DNA from: CAISTG01 sp041666505
Lineage (GTDB): Bacteria > Patescibacteriota > Patescibacteriia > 2-01-FULL-39-33
DNA length: 64,000 nt
Assembly (NCBI GenBank): GCA_041666505.1
Contig: JBAYGU010000001.1
Location: 1-64,000 of the forward strand
Direction: 5' to 3'
Part shown: positions 50,583 through 58,900 of the stretch, one piece after another
How the letters are laid out: each line of letters starts with the position of its first letter
Position numbering within the stretch: the first letter of the stretch is position 1
Notes under the pieces: generated by a model
Database searches by the model: none
The model's input: only the letters and a program-made list of their open reading frames with translations
Told to the model about the DNA's origin: nothing
Made by a program: the position numbers and the translations under genes

Positions 50583-50700
50583 TTTTCCCTCCCCTTTTTT
50601 CAAAGGGGAGGCTAGGAGGGGTTTTGTTGGAATTAATTAAACCCCCTTTCGATGCTCCTTATGGTCGCATCCGAATCCCCCTTTGAAAAAGGTGGAGAAT
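50583..50700. repeat. Two palindromic elements (KPPL family) in opposite orientation, intergenic
   Basis: Copy 50583-50625 (minus) and a variant 50639-50700 (plus) whose middle is replaced by another short inverted repeat (ATGCTCCTTATGGTCGCAT). They lie 14 bp apart, GGGGTTTT facing AAACCCCC, so the orientation of the pair is the reverse of that in elp3. They occupy most of the gap before the isomerase gene. Confidence 0.85.
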
Positions 50701-50723
50701 AATGCAACTCAATAATTAAATCT

Positions 50724-51791
50724 ATGAACCTAGATAACATACAGGCCATAAGGAAGCTGGACAAGGAAAATGTCGCAGCCTCGATCAATAATCTGCCCAA
50801 GCAATTGATGGCCTCATGGGAAACGGCGAAGAAAATAAAAATACCGCCAACATTCGGCAAGGCGGAGAATATTATTTTCTGCGGCATGGGCGGATCCAAT
50901 TTGGCATCCGAACTATTAAAACGAGTCTATGGCGCAAAAATCAAAGTGCCGATGGTGCTCGTCCGCAGCTATAATCTGCCAGCCTTCGCCGGAAAAAATT
51001 CACTCATAATCATCGACAGTTATTCCGGCAATACCGAAGAAACCGTAAATTGCCTTAACCAAGCAATCAAATTAAAAGCAAAAATTATTTGCATTTCCAG
51101 TGGAGGCAAGATCGAGCAGTTGGCCAAGCGCAATAAATTAGTTCACTTTAAGCTCAACCCGGCATACAACCCATCAGGACAGCCACGCTATGATGTCGGC
51201 TCGCAATTAGGTACGACGCTCGTGATTTTCAACAAATTAAAATTCATTTCCATTTCCGACAAAGAAATTTCTGATGTTTCTGCCAAATTGATCGAATTGG
51301 GAATAAATATCTCGCCATCGGCAAAACTGAGATTAAATTTTACCAAGCAGATGGCGCAAAGACTCATTGGCAATAGCATATATATTGTCTCCAGCGAATA
51401 CCTATCCGCCAACGCCCATATCCTCTCCAATCAAATCAATGAAAGTGCCAAGCAACTCGCCAGCCCCTACAAGATTCCCGAATTGAATCATCATTTTTTA
51501 GAGGCACTTACGTATCCGAAAAAAATCATCCGTGATACAGCTTTTATATTCTTAGTCTCAATGGATTTCAATGAGCGGATTATGAAACGTTTTATTACTA
51601 CAAAGAGAATACTAGATCAGAAGGGCATCGCCAATTACACTATTACCGCCAAGACGCAAGGAGCCTTGAATCAATCCTTGGAAATACTGGCCATCGGCAG
51701 TTGGGTCAGCTTTTACCTTGCCATGGCCAACGGTGTTGACCCGGCAGAGATACCATGGGTCGATTACTTCAAGCAGGAACTGGAAAAATAA
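50724..51791 (+). CDS. Bifunctional phosphoglucose/phosphomannose isomerase
   Basis: 355 residues with two SIS domains. Seen: FCGMGGSNLASELLK, the SIS sugar-phosphate site SYSGNTEETV, GGKIEQLAK, YDVGSQLG in the middle, and the C-terminal NQINESAKQLASPYKIPELNHHFLEAL with the catalytic Glu and His. It interconverts fructose-6-P with glucose-6-P or mannose-6-P, feeding glycolysis and, with the mutase at 38-39 kb, nucleotide-sugar synthesis. No SD is seen. Confidence 0.92.
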   Translation: MNLDNIQAIRKLDKENVAASINNLPKQLMASWETAKKIKIPPTFGKAENIIFCGMGGSNLASELLKRVYGAKIKVPMVLVRSYNLPAFAGKNSLIIIDSYSGNTEETVNCLNQAIKLKAKIICISSGGKIEQLAKRNKLVHFKLNPAYNPSGQPRYDVGSQLGTTLVIFNKLKFISISDKEISDVSAKLIELGINISPSAKLRLNFTKQMAQRLIGNSIYIVSSEYLSANAHILSNQINESAKQLASPYKIPELNHHFLEALTYPKKIIRDTAFIFLVSMDFNERIMKRFITTKRILDQKGIANYTITAKTQGALNQSLEILAIGSWVSFYLAMANGVDPAEIPWVDYFKQELEK

Positions 51792-51799
51792 ACTGAATA

Positions 51800-51832
51800 A
51801 AAAAAGAGGCGTCGAATCGGCGCCTCTTTTAT
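51800..51832. terminator. Bidirectional terminator between the isomerase and pilin genes
   Basis: AAAAGAGGCG and CGCCTCTTTT around a 9-nt loop, with A and U tracts on both sides. It ends the isomerase gene and the whole pilin cluster. Confidence 0.88.
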
Positions 51833-51844
51833 AAAATGCAAATA

Positions 51845-52252
51845 CTAGCCCTTCAAAACATTATTAGTCAAATTATCCATAACGAAGGCAGTGATAGCAT
51901 AAGCAGCAAAAATAATAATGATACCAATAATAGCCTGCTGGATCATTTTTTTCGCTTTTTCTACTTTCTTGCCTTCTCCGCCATCAGTCATCCAAAGGAA
52001 CCCAGCCCAAATAATGTAAAGTACCAAAAGCACGCCTAAAAATCCGATTAATATTGATACTAAACTTCCAATCCATAAAACCAAATCCTGACTAGTTCCG
52101 GTACCAGAAAGCTGCGCATTAGTGTTAAAAGCATTCAAATTAGCCAGCCAACCATCATTGGCGCCAAAAGCCACCAACGGCATGCCCATCAGCACGCTCA
52201 ATCCGGCAAACGATGTCAAATACTTGCCGTATTTTTTTAATGTTTTCTTCAT
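51845..52252 (-). CDS. T4SS-type pilin paralogue 5
   Basis: 135 residues: signal segment (about 14-30), a mature N-terminus of about 30 polar residues, then two transmembrane helices (LVLWIGSLVSILIGFLGVLLVLYIIWAGFLW and IIGIIIIFAAYAITAFVM) joined by a basic loop GGEGKKVEKAKKMI. This is the VirB2/TrbC-like secretion pilin pattern of Patescibacteria. It is the last gene of the cluster, ended by a terminator. Confidence 0.85.
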   Translation of the reverse strand: MKKTLKKYGKYLTSFAGLSVLMGMPLVAFGANDGWLANLNAFNTNAQLSGTGTSQDLVLWIGSLVSILIGFLGVLLVLYIIWAGFLWMTDGGEGKKVEKAKKMIQQAIIGIIIIFAAYAITAFVMDNLTNNVLKG

Positions 52253-52283
52253 AGTTTTTTTTATTTTAGTTATTATATTTTTA

Positions 52284-52724
52284 TTAATATGGATATACCT
52301 GCCCCGGCCCTCCCGGAAATAAAGGATCTAATATTGGCTGACCAGATTGGTTTGTCGTCTTGCTTAAACTGCTCATCACGAATTGCGTAATACCATAAGC
52401 GGCGAAAACTATTATCAATCCGATCACCGCATTTTTTATCATGTCTTTGGCAGTCTGCACTTTTTTAGCATCATCCGCGGATAAAAATCCCCACATTATG
52501 CCGGCATAAATCAGCACCAGCACCAAGGCGACGCCTAAAAGAGATAAGACAACCCCGACTATAGAGCCGATAAACTTGACTATGTCGGAATTTTTCTTCA
52601 AGTCTGATCCGGCAGCGACATCCAAATTACTATACAAGCCGCCAGCCAGCGCGAACTGCGCGCCAAAAACCAAAAAAATGACAACAAATGAGATGATTGA
52701 ATTTCTTATGTATTTATGATTCAT
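52284..52724 (-). CDS. T4SS-type pilin paralogue 4
   Basis: 146 residues with the same plan: signal (FVVIFLVFGAQFALAGG), helix 1 (FIGSIVGVVLSLLGVALVLVLIYAGIMWG), basic loop (DDAKKVQTAKDMIKNA), helix 2 (VIGLIIVFAAYGITQFVM). A longer polar C-terminus (GGPGQVYPY) sets it apart. It is about 30 nt from paralogue 5. A hairpin at 52743-52768 lies upstream. Confidence 0.85.
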   Translation of the reverse strand: MNHKYIRNSIISFVVIFLVFGAQFALAGGLYSNLDVAAGSDLKKNSDIVKFIGSIVGVVLSLLGVALVLVLIYAGIMWGFLSADDAKKVQTAKDMIKNAVIGLIIVFAAYGITQFVMSSLSKTTNQSGQPILDPLFPGGPGQVYPY

Positions 52725-52742
52725 AACGTAATTCTTATTCCA

Positions 52743-52768
52743 AGGGGCTCGATAAATCGAAGCCCCTA
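52743..52768. other. Hairpin between pilin genes
   Basis: AGGGGCTTCGAT on the minus strand pairs with TCGAGCCCCT around a short loop, without a U tract. It is more like an RNA-stability or processing hairpin than a terminator, and could set different levels of neighbouring pilins. Confidence 0.5.
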
Positions 52769-52783
52769 TGGAATAAAATATTA

Positions 52784-53170
52784 TTAAGCGCCGATAGTGG
52801 TGCCTGTAATGGTTTGCAATTGAGAGAAAACAAAACTGGCGATAGCGTAAGAAGCAAAAATAATTATCAAGCCGATAATGCCTGAGTAAATCATTTTCTT
52901 GGCCTTGTCTACCTTATCCGGCTCGCCGACTGCAGTCATCCAAATGAAGCCTCCCCAAAGGATGATAAGGACTGCGATAACGCCCAAGAATCCAAGGATA
53001 ACCTGGATTATGCCTTTGATCAAATCACTTAAGGTAGTGGTGCCCAGTCCCAAATCAGTCATCTGTGGAATATCTCCGGCAGCTCCGGCGATAGTCGGCA
53101 AGGCTAATAGCCCCAGCACGCCCAGAGTCATGGCTCCGGCAAACATTTTTTTCGTTGTAATTTTTTTCAT
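52784..53170 (-). CDS. T4SS-type pilin paralogue 3
   Basis: 128 residues. Signal (MTLGVLGLLALPTIAGA), then helix 1 (IKGIIQVILGFLGVIAVLIILWGGFIWMTA), basic loop (GEPDKVDKAKKMI) and helix 2 (GLIIIFASYAIASFVFS). It is closest to paralogue 5 in the ILGFLGV and GFIWMT segments. A 145-nt gap upstream contains GC-rich inverted-repeat sequence (about 53195-53225) and no gene. Confidence 0.86.
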   Translation of the reverse strand: MKKITTKKMFAGAMTLGVLGLLALPTIAGAAGDIPQMTDLGLGTTTLSDLIKGIIQVILGFLGVIAVLIILWGGFIWMTAVGEPDKVDKAKKMIYSGIIGLIIIFASYAIASFVFSQLQTITGTTIGA

Positions 53171-53315
53171 GTTTTCACCCCCTTTCTCTGTCCAGTGCCC
53201 GCCGACCGCCGGTCGCCAATGGCGGAAGCGAGTACGGATAGCAGAGGAAATTGAGACGGCAATTCGGCCATCCCTTAATATATGAATTAATTATACAGTA
53301 AATTGAGCGACATTC

Positions 53316-53666
53316 CTAGCCAGGCGCTTGCAAGACATTCCTTAAGAAGAAAGTGATTACAGCGTAGGCAGTGAATATTATGAATAAGCCCAAAACCGCG
53401 TATTTCATCATCTCTTTGCCTTTGTCCACATTCTTCGGATTGACACCCGCCAGCAGATACAGCAATCCGCCATATATGAATGCTATGAGAGCGAGAACGC
53501 CGGAAATTCCTAATGCCGCTTGAATGAATCTATTGGCTAGAAGCGGAATTGGATTACCAGATTCCAAGCCCAAGGGATCGCCTATTTGAACGGCCGCTGC
53601 TGCAATTGAGGGCAGGATCAATGAGCCTAAAGCTAATATGGAAAATATTATTTTTTTCATAAACAT
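53316..53666 (-). CDS. T4SS-type pilin paralogue 2
   Basis: 116 residues, the shortest copy: signal (FSILALGSLILPSIAAAA), helix 1 (FIQAALGISGVLALIAFIYGGLLYLLAG), a basic loop (NPKNVDKGKEMMKYA) and helix 2 (VLGLFIIFTAYAVITFFLRNVL). It starts about 20 nt after the stop of the large paralogue 1, so they are cotranscribed. Confidence 0.85.
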   Translation of the reverse strand: MFMKKIIFSILALGSLILPSIAAAAVQIGDPLGLESGNPIPLLANRFIQAALGISGVLALIAFIYGGLLYLLAGVNPKNVDKGKEMMKYAVLGLFIIFTAYAVITFFLRNVLQAPG

Positions 53667-53687
53667 TACAATTTTTAATTAAGCAAA

Positions 53688-54479
53688 TTAATCAGTATAT
53701 TCGCAAGAACAATTAAAGTAACCCGGCTGACTCGGAGAAGTAACCGCATTGAATGACCTTGAAACAGTATTAAGTCTTGTACATACAGCCAAACAAGAAA
53801 CTTGTGCTTTTTCATCTCCATTAGCTCTTAACGAATCAGTCTTATAAAATGTAGTAACCGCTTGAATTTGTCCATCAGGCCTAACCGTTCCTGCTGGAAC
53901 CTCAGATGACCCTGTTGAACCAGTAGCCGCCGCACTCGGAGCCTGAGTATCATATCCTTGGCAAACGCCCCAGCCGGCTGAACCGCTCACATTCCCGGTT
54001 ATTTTCGATAACATATTCATTTTATCCGTGCCGCCGATGAGTGTCAGGATAACAAAATTCATAATGGAATAGCCACCGAAAATAAAAGCCAAACCAATTA
54101 TAACCGCCTTTAAAGTTCCTTTGGCTTTTTCCAGATTGGCGGGATTAAATGATACAGTCAAATACATTAAACCGGCATAAACGAACATCAAGATAGCCAC
54201 TGCGCCACTAACAGCCACAATCATATTGGACGCGTTAACGAATACTTGGATGAAATCGCACAAGCCGCATGGCCCGGAAGCAACAAATGCCGTAGCAGCC
54301 TGAGGACCATTCTGTCCCTGAATCGTAGTCGGAGTCTGAGCGCCGCCAGTCGCGCATTTTACATTCGCCAAAATCGAATTGGACATATCAATTGCCGCCC
54401 AAGCCGGAGTCGCAAAAAAAATTGCGGCGATAAGCGCCATGGCGATACTAATTGACTTGATTGGCTTAGAAATAATCAC
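53688..54479 (-). CDS. T4SS-type pilin paralogue 1 with cysteine-rich C-terminal domain
   Basis: 263 residues. Residues 1 to about 150 follow the pilin plan (signal to WAA; helix 1 IVAVSGAVAILMFVYAGLMYLTV; loop NPANLEKAKGTLK; helix 2 IIGLAFIFGGYSIMNFVIL). Then come about 110 exported residues: a Ser/Thr/Ala linker and a domain ending SCLAVCTRL...GYFNCSCEYTD. Nine cysteines in all suggest disulfides made by the DsbA-like protein. Only this copy has such an extension, so it may be the tip or adhesin form (inference). Confidence 0.82.
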   Translation of the reverse strand: MIISKPIKSISIAMALIAAIFFATPAWAAIDMSNSILANVKCATGGAQTPTTIQGQNGPQAATAFVASGPCGLCDFIQVFVNASNMIVAVSGAVAILMFVYAGLMYLTVSFNPANLEKAKGTLKAVIIGLAFIFGGYSIMNFVILTLIGGTDKMNMLSKITGNVSGSAGWGVCQGYDTQAPSAAATGSTGSSEVPAGTVRPDGQIQAVTTFYKTDSLRANGDEKAQVSCLAVCTRLNTVSRSFNAVTSPSQPGYFNCSCEYTD

Positions 54480-54493
54480 AAGGGATAGATAAA

Positions 54494-55897
54494 TTAATTA
54501 GATGGAGAAACAATCGTCTGAGCGATTTTCTGAGTCACAATCTGAATTACATCATTAATGCCCTGCGGATCAACTACTAATAGGAATCTTTCGGCCATTT
54601 CCTTGAAAGCCTGTTCGGCGGCGAGAGCGTCCATGCCATAATACCAAGTCTTGGCAGTCAATGTCTGAGTCGAAGCTGCATGAAGATCTTCATTTTCCTG
54701 CTGCCCGGTTATCAGAGCCTTCTGGGCTGTCGGAGCATTAGTCACCGCCAGATACTTGGTGATTTCTTCCGGCTGATTCAAGAAAAGCAGGAAGTTCCAA
54801 GCCTCATTCGTATATTTAGATTTTTTGGAAACTGATTCCAGCCAATAATTGGCATAATTGACGGTCGGATTACCCGGAATCTGCGGGATCGGCGCAATGC
54901 CGAAATTCACGCGCGAACTGGCGCGAATCTGGGCTAAGTGATAATTATAGCCGAAAAAGAATCCGACCTTGCCCGCCATGAAGGCCTGCAAAGAATTGGG
55001 CATGGTATTGTTCCAGGAGTAGACGCTTTTTACCGGTGAGGCGAAATCGGCATAGAACTGCAAAGCAGTCTGTCCAGGATTTACCCGTTTGCCGTCTTTC
55101 GTAATGCCAGAGAAGAAGGTGGGCATGTTCCTGACATCGCTCATGATGGCGCCGCTTTGCATCATTAAGACCGAGATTATATCGAAGCTTCTTTCTACAT
55201 TGAATCCCGTTCCCAAGGCGGTTCCGGATTGGATGATATTATTCTCGAACTCGAATTTAGTCGCCTTAATGACTGCTTCTTGAAAGGCGCTCCATGTTGT
55301 CGGAATCTGCGTGATGCCGGACTGGTTAGTTATATCCTTGTTATAGAACATGACCAAGCTATCAAGCGACAGCGGCAAACCGTAAACTTGATCGCCGATT
55401 ACGGCATCATTGTAAATGGTATCCGCATATTTATCCTTTATCTGCCTTAAGGTGGGCGCCGTTTCATTCCTGATTTCTATGACTTTTTCCTTATTCAAAT
55501 TGAAGAAACTTCCCTTCTCGATGATATAGCCCATCTTGATCTGAGCCGGCATAGGCTGGATCTTTGCCTGGTATTTCCTTAGCCAGCTTTCCGGTATGGA
55601 AAAAATATCCGGCCCGCGATCTTCGGCCAAAGCGTTGATAAGCTCCGTCTCATATTCCTCATAGCGGAACTTGCGGTAATTTATGGTGATATTCGGGTGT
55701 ACTGTTTGATAATCCTTGATGACCTGATCGAACGCATCCTGATCATCCCAGACGCGCCAATAATTAAGCGTAATCGGCTTGACCGCCGCCTGCTGTTCCG
55801 CCGTCGTCAGCTTGCAGCCGAAGCCGGACACAGTCAAAAAAACTGCCGCCAGAAAGAGGTAGAGAATTTTATTTAATGTCTTCTTCGTCATTGGCAT
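54494..55897 (-). CDS. Lipoprotein solute-binding protein (family 1, sugar-type)
   Basis: 467 residues from the ATG at 55897. The signal ends in a lipobox (VSGFGC), so it is lipid-anchored outside the membrane. The body is a family 1 binding protein: ITLNYWRVWDDQDAFDQVIKDYQTVHPNI, GPDIFSIPESWLRKY, YGLPLSLDSLVMFYNKDI, AFMAGKVGFFFGYNY. No ABC permease or ATPase gene is next to it. It sits between a giant protein and the pilins. It may have been recruited as a ligand sensor of the secretion or adhesion machine, or use a distant transporter (inference). Confidence 0.87.
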   Translation of the reverse strand: MPMTKKTLNKILYLFLAAVFLTVSGFGCKLTTAEQQAAVKPITLNYWRVWDDQDAFDQVIKDYQTVHPNITINYRKFRYEEYETELINALAEDRGPDIFSIPESWLRKYQAKIQPMPAQIKMGYIIEKGSFFNLNKEKVIEIRNETAPTLRQIKDKYADTIYNDAVIGDQVYGLPLSLDSLVMFYNKDITNQSGITQIPTTWSAFQEAVIKATKFEFENNIIQSGTALGTGFNVERSFDIISVLMMQSGAIMSDVRNMPTFFSGITKDGKRVNPGQTALQFYADFASPVKSVYSWNNTMPNSLQAFMAGKVGFFFGYNYHLAQIRASSRVNFGIAPIPQIPGNPTVNYANYWLESVSKKSKYTNEAWNFLLFLNQPEEITKYLAVTNAPTAQKALITGQQENEDLHAASTQTLTAKTWYYGMDALAAEQAFKEMAERFLLVVDPQGINDVIQIVTQKIAQTIVSPSN

Positions 55898-55934
55898 AAT
55901 TTGCAATCTCAATATACATTTATTATAACACATT

Positions 55935-58900
55935 TTATGGAACTGCAATAGCATTATCCACTTCGCCAGCTGGCGGTACTTCAAAAATATCTTTAGTATT
56001 AATTGCGGTAAATCTTTTTTTCAATCCTTCAAAGGCCGTTTCAGCTGCCCTATTTTGAAAGGTGCGTCTGTCTTCATTAAAATAAGACGCCTCCACTAAC
56101 TTCTTAAGTTGTTCCGTTTTTTTCGAGTCAAAATGGATATCATTAATTTCTTCCGTAGTCAGGCCGCTGAGCCATTCCCTGGTCTTTTTTTTCTGATCAT
56201 CCCGAAGCTTTCCTTTATTAAGCAGGATTTCCTTTACTAATTCTTCCAGTGTCTGGCGCTTGGCTTTTGTTTCAGAAACTTCAACTTTTGGTTCTTCCAC
56301 TGCTGTCTCAGACTTTATTTCAGTCACGCTTCTTTCACCTTCCTGAAAAGTAATTCCCGGGATTTCCTTTTCCACTATCGGCAAGCCTATCGGAACATTG
56401 CCTGCTTTTTTTTGTCTCAAATCTTCCAATGCGATACGGCCTCCAGTTTCACCTGCTCCGCCTTTCGGATTATTTGCGCCAACGGCTTCCGATTCCATAT
56501 CTTTAGTCCGCGGTCCTTCTAATGGCCGCCTAGGATCGAAGGGCAAAACTGGCGGCACATCCCAATCCTTGCCGATCGGCAGCTCAGGGTTTTTCATATC
56601 GAATGAGTAGCTGAATTTATTCGTTACTGATCCCGACATAACTCCCGCATCGATATTCTTACCGGATATCGTCGCCAAAACATGGCTATTGCCGGCATCA
56701 TCAATAATCCTCAATTCGCCGAAACGGAAAGGTATATTGCCATCCTGCATGCTGTTTTTGGCGCCGAATAATTTAGAAATGGAATCCCCCAGATTAATCT
56801 TGCCTGAGCCGTCAGTCGAATCAGTCAGATAGCTTAAGCCCGCTTTATTGTCTCCCTCTGTCGGGAATATCGCCACTTTAAGATGTTTGGCCAGTTCCCC
56901 TTTGCTCGCCCATTCAGCCAATTGATCCCTTAATCCGGCCAATTTCGTATCCACGCTGCCGTCAGGATTAGTGCCGAATTCTTTGACCGCGTCCTTGGCG
57001 TTTGCCGATAAATTCTCCAATATTCTAGAAGCATCGACCACGACATTGCCGGACGCATCCTTATTCATATAGAACATCTGCTGCTTGCCCTCATGCTCGA
57101 TCAAGCGATTGAAGAATGATGACATTTTCTTGCCCGGTTCATCATGCCAATCAGCCCGAGCATGCTTAGCCAGCCCTTCCTGCAGCTTGCTGGCCACGCT
57201 GACATTTTCCGTTACTTGCGTGTGAGTCTCATTAGGTATTATTCCGCTTTCTTTTAATGACTTCAATAATTCCGGATCGATTCGACCAGTCTTGGGATCG
57301 AGTTCAATAGGACTTTTTATAATTGAATTTCCTTTGCTATCCAATAACTGGCCATCTCTGAATGCCAGATGCTGCACGGCGCCTTCGCCGGCCGTTCCGT
57401 GATCGCCTTTGAACCAATGATACATATGTTCCAGGGCGCTTTCCGCTTTAGACGTTCTGCCCAATACATGCTCGCTGAATTGCCCAGTTATCCATTGGCC
57501 GATCGCACCCGCAGCCAAGCCAGTTCCTGCGCCTATTAAAAAACTCTTTTTTCTTTCCCAGCGTTTATAAGCCTCGAAATTATTATCGTTTTGTTCGATA
57601 TTGCCGGTTAAATCAGCTTTGATTTCATTTATCAGCGCTTGCATTTCATGACCATCGGGCGACAGATTGAATTTTTTTCTGATATCTTTTAACGCCACTT
57701 TCAAATCCTTCATAGCGATCAGCTTTGTCTTATGCGCTTCGCCTTCCGCCTCAGAAACGCCGATCAAGTCGACTGATTTTTCTTTTTCCAACTCAATGCG
57801 CGCCATCACATCAGCGATGGCTTTTTTATCCTCATCGGTCAAATTCTCCCTGGCCATGATTTCCGCCAGGCTCGCCTGCAATTGCTCGGCGCGCTTAAGG
57901 TCATAATTAAATTCCCTGATTTTATTCGTTCTTTTGGCATCATCATCAACTTCAATGCCCAAAGTCGAACGACGCAAATCCATTCCTCGATCATACTGCA
58001 GATCGCGAGAACGGCGCATGGCAGTAAACGTTCCGCCCATGCCGGCACCGATTAAAAGCGGCGCCAGCCACGGCGCTACTCCGGCAACAGTAACTAGCCC
58101 GCCCATTGCCGCCAATCTGGCCGTACCCTTGCCAATCACAGCGCCCGCGATTCCGCCGACTACGCCATAAGTCACAGGATTAGCTATTACTTTATTGAGT
58201 ATGGGAATATTTTCTGTCGCGTCGACGAATTTTTCATACCACTTCAAAACCGGCTTCGGCTTGGTTTCATACAAGTCTTTCTGTTTCAATCCTAACTGAA
58301 TATCCAAAGCCATCTCCGCCTTGACCTGCATTTCTATATTTGCCGCCTGTTCCGGACCAAATTCCTTTCCTAATTCTTTCACCTGGCTCTCCACTTGTTT
58401 CCGATAACCTTCAGCCAAAGCGAATAAATTATTGGCATACATCAAGCCTTCGGCTTCATCCTCCCGGCCGGTTGCGCCGAACTTCTTATTCTTGTTTTTC
58501 AATAGGGCGATAACCCGCACCTCTACGGTCTGATCGAACTCAGCGCGAGTCATATCGGAAGTGGCATAATCGACGAATAATTGACCGACCACCAAATTGA
58601 TTTCGTCATCTTGCACTAAGTCGCCTTTTTCATCAGCATCCATAACCTCATGAGTGAACTCTTCCAAAACAGCGTCCAATATCTCATATGATTTGTCAAT
58701 ATTTTCTGATTTGATTCCGCTGGTCAGCATCCTGGCTTCTATTTCCGCCATTAGATTCTTATTGTCCTTGATCGCCGCCAAAGCCTCTTTGTAATATTTC
58801 ATCAAATAGCCCTTTTCGCCCAAGCGGACTGCAGCCCGCGTCAAAAAATTAGATTGAGATTTATCCAGCATGCTTCTGAGTTTCTGCTCCGCTTCACGCC

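Noticed and set aside
50583..50700. CRISPR array or terminator pair
   Set aside because: Only two inverted, unequal palindromes with no regular spacers, and no poly-U tracts; they match the dispersed KPPL-type element instead.
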